Below are positions 25,507-33,644 of a stretch of 64,000 nt of DNA, in pieces. Under the pieces are notes generated by a model that was not told the DNA's origin, did no database searches, and worked only from the letters and a program-made list of their open reading frames with translations. Positions within the stretch are counted from its first letter, which is position 1. Each line of letters begins with the position of its first letter. The position numbers and the translations under genes were made by a program. The stretch comes from an uncultured Bacilli bacterium (GTDB lineage Bacteria; Bacillota_I; Bacilli_A; RF39; UBA660): the NCBI GenBank assembly GCA_934153945.1, contig CAKPFM010000001.1, positions 124,001-188,000 of the forward strand. The letters are read 5' to 3'.

Positions 25507-26238
25507 ATGAATAAAATAGTAATAGATAATATAACAAATAATTCCATTAATTATAAAAAAGAAGATAATAAATATATATTTGATATTGAAAATAATACTG
25601 ATATCGATTTAATAGTTAATTTAAATAATATAGAAATAATATTTAATATAAAAGAAAATATAATACTAAATATTAAAAGAATTTCTGATGTTGGAAACAA
25701 TATAAAATATATTTACAATTTAGATAGAAATAGTAGTTTATTTTATAATTCTTTTTTAACAACTGAAGGAAATGATGAAGAACATCATATTTATTTAAAT
25801 GAAGAATACGCCAATGTAGACTTTAAAATAAGAACCATATCAAAAAATACTGAAAACTATAAAATATATGTATACCATAAAGCAAATAATACAAATAGTA
25901 ATATACTACTTAGAGGTGTTAATAATGAAGGTACAATTCATTTTTATGTTTTAGGTGAAGTATTAAAAGATATAAAAAATTGTTATGTAAATCAAGATAA
26001 TAGAATTTATACATTTAATCAAAATAAATGTACAATAGATCCTATCTTATTAATAGAAAATAATGATGTTGTCGCTAATCATGCAGCTTTTATAGGTAAA
26101 TTTGAAGAGGAAACACTATTCTATTTAATGAGTAGGGGTATATCAAAAAATAATGCCATAAAACTATTAGTTAGAGGATTTCTAAATATCGATAATGATG
26201 AAGAAATACTATCAATTATAAATAAATATTGGAGGTGA
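25507..26238 (+). CDS. sufD: Short SufD-like Fe-S scaffold protein
   Basis: This 243-residue protein has the C-terminal beta-helix end of the SufB/SufD family, with VANHAAFIGKFEEETLFYLM and the SRGISKNNAIKLLVRGFL tail. It is little more than half the usual 420-440 residues of SufD because most of the N-terminal domain is missing, although the reading frame is clean. The conserved histidine (NHAAF) is present. It follows sufC by 3 bp without a clear ribosome site and is probably coupled. SufB would normally be its partner; no sufB is in this window. Confidence 0.85.
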   Translation: MNKIVIDNITNNSINYKKEDNKYIFDIENNTDIDLIVNLNNIEIIFNIKENIILNIKRISDVGNNIKYIYNLDRNSSLFYNSFLTTEGNDEEHHIYLNEEYANVDFKIRTISKNTENYKIYVYHKANNTNSNILLRGVNNEGTIHFYVLGEVLKDIKNCYVNQDNRIYTFNQNKCTIDPILLIENNDVVANHAAFIGKFEEETLFYLMSRGISKNNAIKLLVRGFLNIDNDEEILSIINKYWR

Positions 26239-26242
26239 TATA

Positions 26243-27433
26243 ATGCATAGAGAAGATTTTAATATTCTAAAAACTGATATAGTATATTTTGATAATGGGG
26301 CTACTACTTTAAAACCATATATTTTAAGTGAAGCAATAAGTGATTACTATAATAACTATAGTGCGAATGCTCATAGAGGAGACTATGATATAAGTTTAAA
26401 AGTAGATACAATGTACGAAAAAACAAGAGAACTAGTAAGAAAATTCATAAATGCTAGAAGTACAAACGAAATAGTATTTACTAGTGGAACAACTGATTCA
26501 TTAAATAAAATAATATTTGGATATTTTAAAGATAAATTAAATGAAAATGATGAAGTAATCATAACAAAAAGTGAACACGCTAGTAATGTTTTACCTTGGT
26601 TTGAATTAAAAGATTCAAATAATATAAAAATCAAATATATTGAATTAGATGACTTAAAAGTAACTCTAGATAATCTAAAAAAAGTTGTAACACCAAAAAC
26701 AAAGGTAATTTCTTTAGCGCATATAACTAATGTAGCTGGAGATATTAGACCAATAAAAGAAATTATAAAATTTGCTCATGAAAATAATATTTTAGTTATA
26801 GTAGATGCTGCTCAATCAATTGCTCATATGAAAGTTGATGTCCAAGACTTAGATATTGACTTTATGGGTTTTTCAGCTCATAAAATGTATGGACCTACAG
26901 GAGTAGGTGTAATATATGGAAAAGAAGAACTACTAAATAATATTAAACCTATTATATTTGGTGGAGGTATGAATGCTAGTTTTTCAAGTGATGGCGTAAG
27001 AATTTACGATGATTTACCACAACTTTTAGAAGCTGGAACTCAAAATATAGCAGGAGTTATAGGATTTGGTAAAATAATAGAATACTTAACAAATATAGGA
27101 ATGGATAATATATATAAACATGAAATAGAATTAAAAAATTATCTAATTAGTGAACTAGAAAAAATAGATAACATAAAAATATATAATAAACATTCTGAAA
27201 GCGGTATAGTAGCAATCAATTATGTAGACGTATTTGCTCAAGACCTAGCGATCTATTTAAATAAATACCATATATGTGTTAGAGCAGGAAATCACTGCGC
27301 TAAAATACTAAAAGATGAAATAGGAATTAAAAATACAGTTCGTATTTCACTCGCACTATATAATACTAAAGAAGAAATAGATTACTTAATTAAAGTATTA
27401 AAAAATCCTAATTTAAAGAATGAAATTATATAA
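26243..27433 (+). CDS. sufS: Cysteine desulfurase SufS
   Basis: This 396-residue class V aminotransferase-fold enzyme takes sulfur from cysteine for Fe-S assembly. It shows YFDNGATTLKP at the N-terminus, VDAAQSIAHMKVD with the cofactor-binding Asp, the PLP lysine in SAHKMYGPTGVG, and the active cysteine in VRAGNHCAKIL near residue 357. The usual group II motif is RxGHHCA; here the first His is Asn. Length is normal. GGAGGTGAT precedes the ATG. In Bacilli sufU and sufB follow; here a terminator and a toxin-antitoxin locus follow. Confidence 0.94.
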   Translation: MHREDFNILKTDIVYFDNGATTLKPYILSEAISDYYNNYSANAHRGDYDISLKVDTMYEKTRELVRKFINARSTNEIVFTSGTTDSLNKIIFGYFKDKLNENDEVIITKSEHASNVLPWFELKDSNNIKIKYIELDDLKVTLDNLKKVVTPKTKVISLAHITNVAGDIRPIKEIIKFAHENNILVIVDAAQSIAHMKVDVQDLDIDFMGFSAHKMYGPTGVGVIYGKEELLNNIKPIIFGGGMNASFSSDGVRIYDDLPQLLEAGTQNIAGVIGFGKIIEYLTNIGMDNIYKHEIELKNYLISELEKIDNIKIYNKHSESGIVAINYVDVFAQDLAIYLNKYHICVRAGNHCAKILKDEIGIKNTVRISLALYNTKEEIDYLIKVLKNPNLKNEII

Positions 27434-27456
27434 AAGAATAGTAAATATTCTTTTTT
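27434..27456 (+). terminator. Terminator of suf operon
   Basis: AAGAATA / TATTCTT with a 4-nt loop and T6 tail immediately after the sufS stop. It matches the terminator at 21642. Confidence 0.8.
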
Positions 27457-27508
27457 GTATATTATAAAATTTAAAAAACAATAATTTTTATAAACTTTTT
27501 CTAACAAC

Positions 27509-27537
27509 TAGACATTTAGTTAAGTTTATGATATATT
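27509..27537 (+). promoter_or_regulatory. Promoter of toxI-toxN
   Basis: TAGACA at 27509-27514 (one mismatch to TTGACA), a 17-bp spacer and TATATT at 27532-27537 place transcription start near 27544. A second TATAAT at 27575-27580 lacks a matching -35. Confidence 0.7.
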
Positions 27538-27543
27538 ATTGGT

Positions 27544-27745
27544 ACATAAGTGATTATGTTGTGCATTTTATGCATATAATAATAGTGCAACTTGTTGCAA
27601 TAAAAAAGCGAGTGAAACCAGCTCTGAGTGGTAATTAAAAAAGTGGTGATTCCAGCCGTTATATGGAACTTAAAAAAGTGGTGATTCCAGCCGTTATATG
27701 GAACTTAAAAAAGTAGATTAGAGAGCAAACTCTAGTCTTTTATTT
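27544..27745 (+). ncRNA. toxI: ToxI RNA antitoxin precursor
   Basis: This non-coding transcript lies between a promoter and an intrinsic terminator, just ahead of the ToxN toxin. Its core is three head-to-tail 35-nt units (27602-27706), each beginning with AAAAAAG. In the ToxIN family, ToxN cuts such a precursor into single-repeat pseudoknot RNAs that bind and inhibit it. A leader of about 55 nt holds three small hairpins: ACATAA/TTATGT, TGCAT/ATGCA and GCAAC/GTTGC. The A-rich unit boundary fits the known A-rich ToxN cleavage sites. Promoter, repeats, terminator and toxin occur in the canonical type III order. Confidence 0.88.
27602..27706 (+). repeat. Three 35-nt toxI antitoxin repeats
   Basis: Units lie at 27602-27636, 27637-27671 and 27672-27706. 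Units 2 and 3 are identical; unit 1 differs at many positions but has the same length and A-tract. Units 2 and 3 can form a TTCCA/TGGAA stem plus a GGT/GCC loop pairing. Unit 1 forms ACCA/TGGT plus GAGT/GCTC. The different bases preserve the same H-type pseudoknot, as expected for an antitoxin RNA under selection. Confidence 0.9.
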
Positions 27746-27748
27746 TTT
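27716..27748 (+). terminator. Attenuating terminator between toxI and toxN
   Basis: GATTAGAG / CTCTAGTC (8 bp, one G-U) with a 6-nt loop and T-rich tail. In type III systems this terminator keeps antitoxin RNA in excess and lets only some polymerases read into the toxin. Confidence 0.88.
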
Positions 27749-27784
27749 CTTAAATTAATATATAATATTTTTAGGTGATGTATC

Positions 27785-28297
27785 TTGATTAGAAATTTTA
27801 AAATAGTAAAAGTTGATCATAAATATTGTGATTATTTAAGACAATTTGATAGTAAAGTATCTTATAATGCTGGTAATAAAGAATTAAGACCATTTATAGG
27901 AGTTTTATTTGTCGTTGAAGGATGCGAATATTTTGCGCCTTTATCAAGTCCTAAAGTGAAACATATGCATATGAAAAATAATTTAGATGTTGTAAAAATT
28001 GATGGTGGAAGATATGGAGTTGTAAATTTTAATAATATGATTCCGGTTACTTCAAATAATTATGAATTGTTTGATTTAAATTCAACTCCAAAAGATACGT
28101 ATGAATTAAAATGGCAAAATTTATTAAAATCTCAATTATTATGGTTAAATAAAAATATGAAAAATGTTAAAGGCAAGGCAATAAATTTGTATGAAAAATA
28201 TAAAAATGGAAAATTAGATGAACGTATAAAATCAAGATGTTGTAATTTTATTTTGCTAGAAGAGAAATGTAAAGAATATAATAAATGTAAGAGTTAG
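27785..28297 (+). CDS. toxN: Type III toxin, ToxN/AbiQ-family endoribonuclease
   Basis: This 170-residue protein matches the ToxN family in length and in its conserved blocks: DYLRQFDSKVSYN, ELRPFIGVLFVVEGCEYFAPL, SSPKVKHMHMKNN, KIDGGRYGVVNFNNMIP, and a C-terminal CCNFILLEEKCKEY. ToxN proteins are sequence-specific endoribonucleases, inhibited by ToxI RNA and activated during phage infection to abort it. The TTG start at 27785 follows AGGTGATG with 7-bp spacing; a weak start codon further limits toxin output. It lies about 40 bp after the attenuator terminator. Confidence 0.93.
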   Translation: MIRNFKIVKVDHKYCDYLRQFDSKVSYNAGNKELRPFIGVLFVVEGCEYFAPLSSPKVKHMHMKNNLDVVKIDGGRYGVVNFNNMIPVTSNNYELFDLNSTPKDTYELKWQNLLKSQLLWLNKNMKNVKGKAINLYEKYKNGKLDERIKSRCCNFILLEEKCKEYNKCKS

Positions 28298-28341
28298 TAT
28301 AAAATTATATTTATGATATAAAAAATTTTTAACATTTTTTA

Positions 28342-28404
28342 AGGACACTATCTTATGGTAGAATCCTATTTTTTTATTTTAATCCAAACAATTGGATTTT
28401 TTGT
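28342..28404 (+). terminator. Tandem terminators after toxN
   Basis: The first hairpin has AGGA / TCCT and CTATC / GGTAG (28342-28367) with a T7 tail. The second is AATCCAA / TTGGATT (28381-28398) with a T6 tail. They insulate the TA locus from the next operon. Confidence 0.8.
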
Positions 28405-28543
28405 AGTGTAATAAAAGTAAATAAATTATATATTATTGTATTTATTACAATAGTTATTATCATAAAACATATATACTAAATGTAATTTTAGTTAAAATAG
28501 AGACTTTTCACCAGAAATTTGATACAATATTATTGGTGATTTT

Positions 28544-29269
28544 ATGTTATATAGTTCAACTGAAAATAACAAAATAAAAGAAATAAAAAAATTAAATAAT
28601 AAAAAATATAGAGATTTAAAAAATGAATTTTTAATAGAAAGTAAACACTTAGTTATGGAAGCATATAAAACAGGATATTTAAAAGAACTAATTCTAGAAA
28701 AAGATGAGTTATTTCCTTTAAATGTAGATACAATGTATGTAACTAAAAATGTTTTAAATTATATAAGTGATACTGAAACTCCTCAAAATATAATGGGAAT
28801 ATGTTCTAAAATAAAAGAAAATAATAATTTAGGTAAAAAAATATTAATATTGGATAACATTCAAGATCCTGGAAACATGGGAACAATTATAAGAAGCGCA
28901 GTTGCATTCAATATTGATACAATTATTGTAAGTAATGATTCAGTAGATATATATAACCCAAAAGTAGTAAGATCAAGTCAAGGTATGATATTTCACATGA
29001 ATATTATAAAAAAAGACTTGATACCATTTATTAAAGAAATAAAAAATGACTATAAAATAATAGGTACTAAAGTAACTGATGGTAATGATATAAAAACACT
29101 TGAAAAAAATGAAAAATTATGTATAATAATGGGAAACGAAGGTAATGGAGTAAGAGAAGAAATACTTGCCTTATGTGATGACTTCGTATATATACCAATG
29201 AACGAAAACTGTGAAAGTTTAAATGTCGGCGTAGCAACAAGTATATTGTTATATGAATTAAGTAGGTGA
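28544..29269 (+). CDS. TrmH/SpoU-family rRNA 2'-O-methyltransferase
   Basis: This 241-residue SPOUT methyltransferase has the N-terminal substrate-binding domain (KYRDLKNEFLIESKHLVMEA) and the knotted SAM domain with IQDPGNMGTIIRSA, IYNPKVVRSSQG, IIMGNEGNGVREE and SLNVGVATSILLYEL. These are motifs 1-3 of the RlmB/YsgA group, which methylates ribose in 23S rRNA. The exact site cannot be told. GGTGAT precedes the ATG. It starts an operon with rimM and trmD. Confidence 0.92.
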   Translation: MLYSSTENNKIKEIKKLNNKKYRDLKNEFLIESKHLVMEAYKTGYLKELILEKDELFPLNVDTMYVTKNVLNYISDTETPQNIMGICSKIKENNNLGKKILILDNIQDPGNMGTIIRSAVAFNIDTIIVSNDSVDIYNPKVVRSSQGMIFHMNIIKKDLIPFIKEIKNDYKIIGTKVTDGNDIKTLEKNEKLCIIMGNEGNGVREEILALCDDFVYIPMNENCESLNVGVATSILLYELSR

Positions 29270-29273
29270 TAAT

Positions 29274-29756
29274 ATGTATATTTATATTGGAAAAATAGTA
29301 AATACACATGGTATAAAAGGTGAAGTAAGAATTATATCAGATATAAACTATAAAAAAGATGTATTTAAAATAAACAATAATGTATATATTGGAAAAAATA
29401 AAATAAAAGAAACAATCAATTCATATAGAGTACATAAAAATTTTGATATGATAACTTTTACTAATATAAATGATATAAATGATGTATTAAAATATAAGGG
29501 TGAAAATATATATATTAATAAAGATGAAATTAAAATTACTGGATATTTTGATGAAGAATTAATTGGTTTAGATGTAGTAACAGATCATATTATTGGAAAA
29601 GTAAAAGAAATACAAAATGGTTTTCAAAAATTAATAATAGTTGAAGGAAAAAAGGAATATTTAATACCTTATGTCGATGCTTTTATTAAAAAAATTGATA
29701 TAAATGATAAAAAAATATATATAAATGAAATAGAAGGATTAATAGATGAAGATTGA
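29274..29756 (+). CDS. rimM: 16S rRNA processing protein RimM
   Basis: This 160-residue protein assists 30S head assembly by binding S19. It has the RimM barrel start (YIGKIVNTHGIKGEVRIISD) and the C-terminal PRC-barrel with ELIGLDVVTDHIIGKVKEI and YLIPYVDAFIKKIDI. Length is normal. It starts 4 bp after the methyltransferase gene and overlaps trmD by 11 bp, so all three are coupled. The rpsP gene that often precedes rimM is not here. Confidence 0.95.
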   Translation: MYIYIGKIVNTHGIKGEVRIISDINYKKDVFKINNNVYIGKNKIKETINSYRVHKNFDMITFTNINDINDVLKYKGENIYINKDEIKITGYFDEELIGLDVVTDHIIGKVKEIQNGFQKLIIVEGKKEYLIPYVDAFIKKIDINDKKIYINEIEGLIDED

Positions 29757-30414
29757 TATTTTAACACTTTTTCCTTCAATGTTTGAAAACTTTTTAAATG
29801 AATCAATAATAGCTAGAGCTATCAAAGAAGAAAAGGTAACTATAAATATTCATAATATAAGAGATTATAGTCTAGATAAACATAAAAGAGTCGATGATTA
29901 TCCTATAGGTGGGGGAGAAGGCATGGTTTTAATGATAGAACCTATCTATAGGGCATTAAATGACTTAAAAAATGAAAATACCATAACTATAATGATGACA
30001 CCACAAGGTACTACTTATAATCAAAAAAAAGCATATGAATTATCTAAATATAAACATATAATACTTTTATGTGGACACTATGAAGGATTTGATGAAAGAA
30101 TTAGATCTTTAGTAGATATGGAAATAAGTATTGGGGATTTTGTTTTAACAGGAGGAGAACTTCCTAGTATGGTAATAACTGATAGTATAGTTAGATTATT
30201 AGATGGTGTTATAGAAGAAGAATCACATTTAAATGATTCATTTAATAATAATTTATTAGATTATCCAGTATATACTAAGCCAAATGATTTTATGGGAATG
30301 AAAGTACCAGAAGTATTACTATCTGGTCATCATGAAAATATAAATAAATGGAGACTTGAACAAAGTATTAAAAAAACAAGTGAGAGACGTCCTGATTTGC
30401 TAGAAAAGAGATGA
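29746..30414 (+). CDS. trmD: tRNA (guanine-37-N1)-methyltransferase
   Basis: TrmD makes m1G37 next to the anticodon, preventing +1 frameshifting. The 222-residue protein has the SPOUT trefoil-knot residues: VDDYPIGGGEGMVLMIEP, LLCGHYEGFDERI near residue 107, and ISIGDFVLTGGELPSMV. The C-terminal domain contains VPEVLLSGHHENINKWR, where substrate-binding histidines lie. It overlaps rimM. In most Firmicutes rplS follows immediately; here two orphan genes come first. Confidence 0.97.
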   Translation: MKIDILTLFPSMFENFLNESIIARAIKEEKVTINIHNIRDYSLDKHKRVDDYPIGGGEGMVLMIEPIYRALNDLKNENTITIMMTPQGTTYNQKKAYELSKYKHIILLCGHYEGFDERIRSLVDMEISIGDFVLTGGELPSMVITDSIVRLLDGVIEEESHLNDSFNNNLLDYPVYTKPNDFMGMKVPEVLLSGHHENINKWRLEQSIKKTSERRPDLLEKR

Positions 30415-30418
30415 ATTT

Positions 30419-30898
30419 ATGAAAAAAAGTTATACAATTATAAAAGCAAATAATAAAGGTGAAATAACTTTAGAAACTATAGAAAAAATAAATGGATATA
30501 AAGTTAAACCTAAAAATAAGTGTAATTACAAAGGAATGAAAGTAAATTCAATGGTTATTATAAAACCAAGTTTTATTGAAAAAGTATTAAAAAGAAAAAT
30601 TAAAATGAAACTAGAATTTTATTTAAACTATATAATAAATTTAATAGATCAAGATGATGATGATGACGATATTAGAAAAGCACTAGATGAATTAGAACGT
30701 TTTAAAGAAACTGTAGAATATAAATATCGTAAATATTTAGATGATAAATATGTAAATTTATTACATAAAAAAATATCGTTAATAGAACATGAAATAAAGC
30801 TTAAAAAACAAAATATGATAAGAAAAGAAACACCTAAAAAAGTACCAGTAATGGATTATGAAGAAGAAATAGTAGAAGAAAGACATAGAAGAAGATAA
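30419..30898 (+). CDS. Hypothetical basic/acidic protein downstream of trmD
   Basis: This 159-residue protein is not recognised. The N-terminal ~50 residues look beta-rich (TIIKANNKGEITLETIEKIN). An aspartate run (QDDDDDDI) lies near residue 78, followed by long charged helices that may form a coiled coil (LERFKETVEYKYRKYLDDKY), and the protein ends with a very basic EERHRRR. It lies 4 bp after trmD and is presumably co-transcribed. An RNA- or ribosome-associated role is possible from the charge pattern and location, but this is only a guess. Confidence 0.65.
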   Translation: MKKSYTIIKANNKGEITLETIEKINGYKVKPKNKCNYKGMKVNSMVIIKPSFIEKVLKRKIKMKLEFYLNYIINLIDQDDDDDDIRKALDELERFKETVEYKYRKYLDDKYVNLLHKKISLIEHEIKLKKQNMIRKETPKKVPVMDYEEEIVEERHRRR

Positions 30899-30902
30899 AC
30901 TC

Positions 30903-30931
30903 TTTACTATGTTTTCTTTTTATGCTAAAAT
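30903..30931 (+). promoter_or_regulatory. Promoter of the 888-residue orphan gene
   Basis: TTTACT at 30903-30908, a 17-bp spacer, and TAAAAT at 30926-30931 preceded by TGC (an extended -10). Confidence 0.6.
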
Positions 30932-30954
30932 AAGCGATAAAAAGAGGTGAGAAT

Positions 30955-33621
30955 ATGGATAATGAAATAAAATCTCATTTTGATAAATTTTATCAAAGAC
31001 TAATATTTTCTGAAACAGTTGGAAAAGAAGAAAAAACTTATAATTCAAGTACCTGCTTTACTTCTACCTCAGATACTATTTCTATTATAAAAGAACAAGT
31101 CATAAATGATAAATATTTGTATTTAAATTCAAATGGTGTTATTTTAAAATTTATGTATGGTGATGGCTATAATGAAAAATACTCTACTTTAGAATTATTT
31201 ATTTATCCAGATCCATATTATCAAGGTGATAAAAAAAATATTAAAGATGTTTTACTTCTTTTAAATGATTATATAAATAATAATTATAGAGAGTATAATA
31301 AAAAAATAAATAAAATAATATATGGAATAGATAATACAAAAAATATAAAAATAAAATATAAAAAAGATAATATATTTAATATTGACTATATAAAGAGAGT
31401 TTATATAGAAAATTTAGTAATTACTGATGAAGATATTGATTTATTAATGCTTTATAAAAATTTGAAGAATATCACAACTAGAAATTGTATTTATAATATT
31501 AAAAATATGTATAGATTAAATACCAAAAATATAATGGATTTTAATTCAATAATACCTAATATTAATATTTTTGATGATATTGATGTAGATTCGTTATATC
31601 TATCAGGTACTAAAATATTAAATAATGTTATAAAAAATGGAACAATAAAAGCTAATTATTTAAAGCTTGAAAATATTGAATTAAATTATGAATTATTCTT
31701 TTTCTTGTTTAATTTTATTGGGGTAAAAGAACTTGAAATTGATGAAATAATATTAAACGATAATGAATTAAATTTTTTAAAAGTTTTTTATGAAGTAAAT
31801 TCAATAACTGCTAATGGAGAAGCAAAGTCTTTAGATTTTTTAAATGATTTACCTGAATTGCAATTTTTTTATGGTGACATAAAAATAATAGACCCAAAAT
31901 ATTTACAATTATTAAAGAAGAAATACCCAAATAAATTTAATTTTGATAGATATTTTTTAGGAATGAAATTTAAAGAATTAATTAAATGTAGAGAATTTTT
32001 TGAAAAAATAAAACTGTCAAAACTATATCTTGTTAAATGGCAAGGAATAATCGAAAATTCTAAAGAAGAAGATATAAAAAAAAGGATTTTATATTATGAT
32101 AAATTACCATTAAATGTTAAAAAAGATTTATTCAAATCAGAAAGTATAGAACTAATTCAAACTAATATGAAAAACACTTATAAAATATTTGGAATAGAAA
32201 TACCTGAACATAATGAATTTGAAACAAATATAATCGGGCCTAATGGATTAAAATTATGCATAGAAAGAAAATCATATGGTACATCAAAAATTTTTCCTAT
32301 ATTTGGACCAAATGGAAAAATATTAGAACAAATAGAATATCAAAAAGGTCAAGATTATATAATCCCAGAATACAAACTTGAATATAAAAATATTGTAAAT
32401 TCCAATACTGATAATGTATTTGATTATTATTATAATCATCAATTATCATATTTAGAAAAATATAATTATTTAAAATCATGTATAGAAAATGATGAAATAT
32501 TTGTTAGAAATAGTAAATATTGTATATTAAATGAACACAATAATAAATTACTAAAAAAGCTAGAAACATTAGATAAAAAAATTCTAAATATCCAAAAAAG
32601 TATAAATAATTATATGATATTTTCACCACATAATGAATATAAATCAATTACTGAAGAAATAAACGGTAAAAAAATAAAAAAATCAATTGAAATAAAAGAT
32701 CCATATTTAGATATAACTGATTTTAATTTGTATTCAGTAATTAATAGACATAGAAACATAAAATGTATAGATAGATTTTTAAAAGAACAATTTTCAGATT
32801 ACAATATTTGCAAAGAAGAACAAAATATAGTTATTAAAAATATACTAGAATATATTGATATATTAAATGAAAAAGACAATATAAAATCAAAGATAGCAGA
32901 TTATACATTGATATTTGAATCAACTATTGATAATAAATATAAAAACTTAATTGTAAATTTAAATAAACTTGATTATAAAAATTGGTTTATTAATGATATA
33001 GAACAATTTTTAGATAAATTTAATTTAACTGAACATGAAACTAAAATATTTATAAAATATATATTATTAAAACAATGTTATGAATTATATAAATTAGAAG
33101 ATGAACTAAAAAATGTTGAATTTGCTATTGAAAGATTAGGAGAAGTATTACCAGATTATGATTATATAATAAATTACTTAGAATGTGAAAATCATATAGA
33201 AGCATTTAATAAAGGTAAGATTTCTTTAGAGGAAAAAAATAATTATGATAAATATGATACATTAATTGAAAGAAAAAAATATTTGACACAAAAACTAAAT
33301 AAATATAATTATGATTATTTTAGAAATATAGAATACAAAAAAATGATACCATTAATTGATAAATTAACTTATGTAGAATTAATGAATATTAAAAAGAATA
33401 TTGTTATAACAAATGAGTTTGATAATAAATTTAATAAATTTGTTGATTATCTATATTACTATTTTTATAATGATTATCCTTATTGGATAAAAAAAGAATT
33501 AATGATGTGCCATGAATTACCAAACAAATATGAATCGACAATAACTACTACTAATGTTAAAGAGGAAAAAGTTCATATATATGCTAAAAAGAGAGTTATA
33601 AAACAATTACCTTTTGTTTAA
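30955..33621 (+). CDS. Large orphan protein (888 residues)
   Basis: I do not recognise this protein. It has no signal peptide or membrane helix and is dominated by Asn, Ile, Lys, Tyr and Glu. Residues about 140-330 hint at a degenerate leucine-rich-repeat-like pattern (LENIELNYELFFFLFNFIG, LDFLNDLPELQFFYGDIK). The second half is helical and charged, with likely coiled coils (about 520-560 and 700-790). GAGGTGAG precedes the ATG and it has its own promoter. It sits between trmD and rplS, where most Firmicutes have no gene. Codon and base use look like the neighbours. Confidence 0.7.
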   Translation: MDNEIKSHFDKFYQRLIFSETVGKEEKTYNSSTCFTSTSDTISIIKEQVINDKYLYLNSNGVILKFMYGDGYNEKYSTLELFIYPDPYYQGDKKNIKDVLLLLNDYINNNYREYNKKINKIIYGIDNTKNIKIKYKKDNIFNIDYIKRVYIENLVITDEDIDLLMLYKNLKNITTRNCIYNIKNMYRLNTKNIMDFNSIIPNINIFDDIDVDSLYLSGTKILNNVIKNGTIKANYLKLENIELNYELFFFLFNFIGVKELEIDEIILNDNELNFLKVFYEVNSITANGEAKSLDFLNDLPELQFFYGDIKIIDPKYLQLLKKKYPNKFNFDRYFLGMKFKELIKCREFFEKIKLSKLYLVKWQGIIENSKEEDIKKRILYYDKLPLNVKKDLFKSESIELIQTNMKNTYKIFGIEIPEHNEFETNIIGPNGLKLCIERKSYGTSKIFPIFGPNGKILEQIEYQKGQDYIIPEYKLEYKNIVNSNTDNVFDYYYNHQLSYLEKYNYLKSCIENDEIFVRNSKYCILNEHNNKLLKKLETLDKKILNIQKSINNYMIFSPHNEYKSITEEINGKKIKKSIEIKDPYLDITDFNLYSVINRHRNIKCIDRFLKEQFSDYNICKEEQNIVIKNILEYIDILNEKDNIKSKIADYTLIFESTIDNKYKNLIVNLNKLDYKNWFINDIEQFLDKFNLTEHETKIFIKYILLKQCYELYKLEDELKNVEFAIERLGEVLPDYDYIINYLECENHIEAFNKGKISLEEKNNYDKYDTLIERKKYLTQKLNKYNYDYFRNIEYKKMIPLIDKLTYVELMNIKKNIVITNEFDNKFNKFVDYLYYYFYNDYPYWIKKELMMCHELPNKYESTITTTNVKEEKVHIYAKKRVIKQLPFV

Positions 33622-33644
33622 ACTTATAAAAAATATCAAATTAC

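Noticed and set aside
27602..27706. Short CRISPR array
   Set aside because: The 35-nt units are directly contiguous, with no unique spacers, and a ToxN gene follows the terminator.
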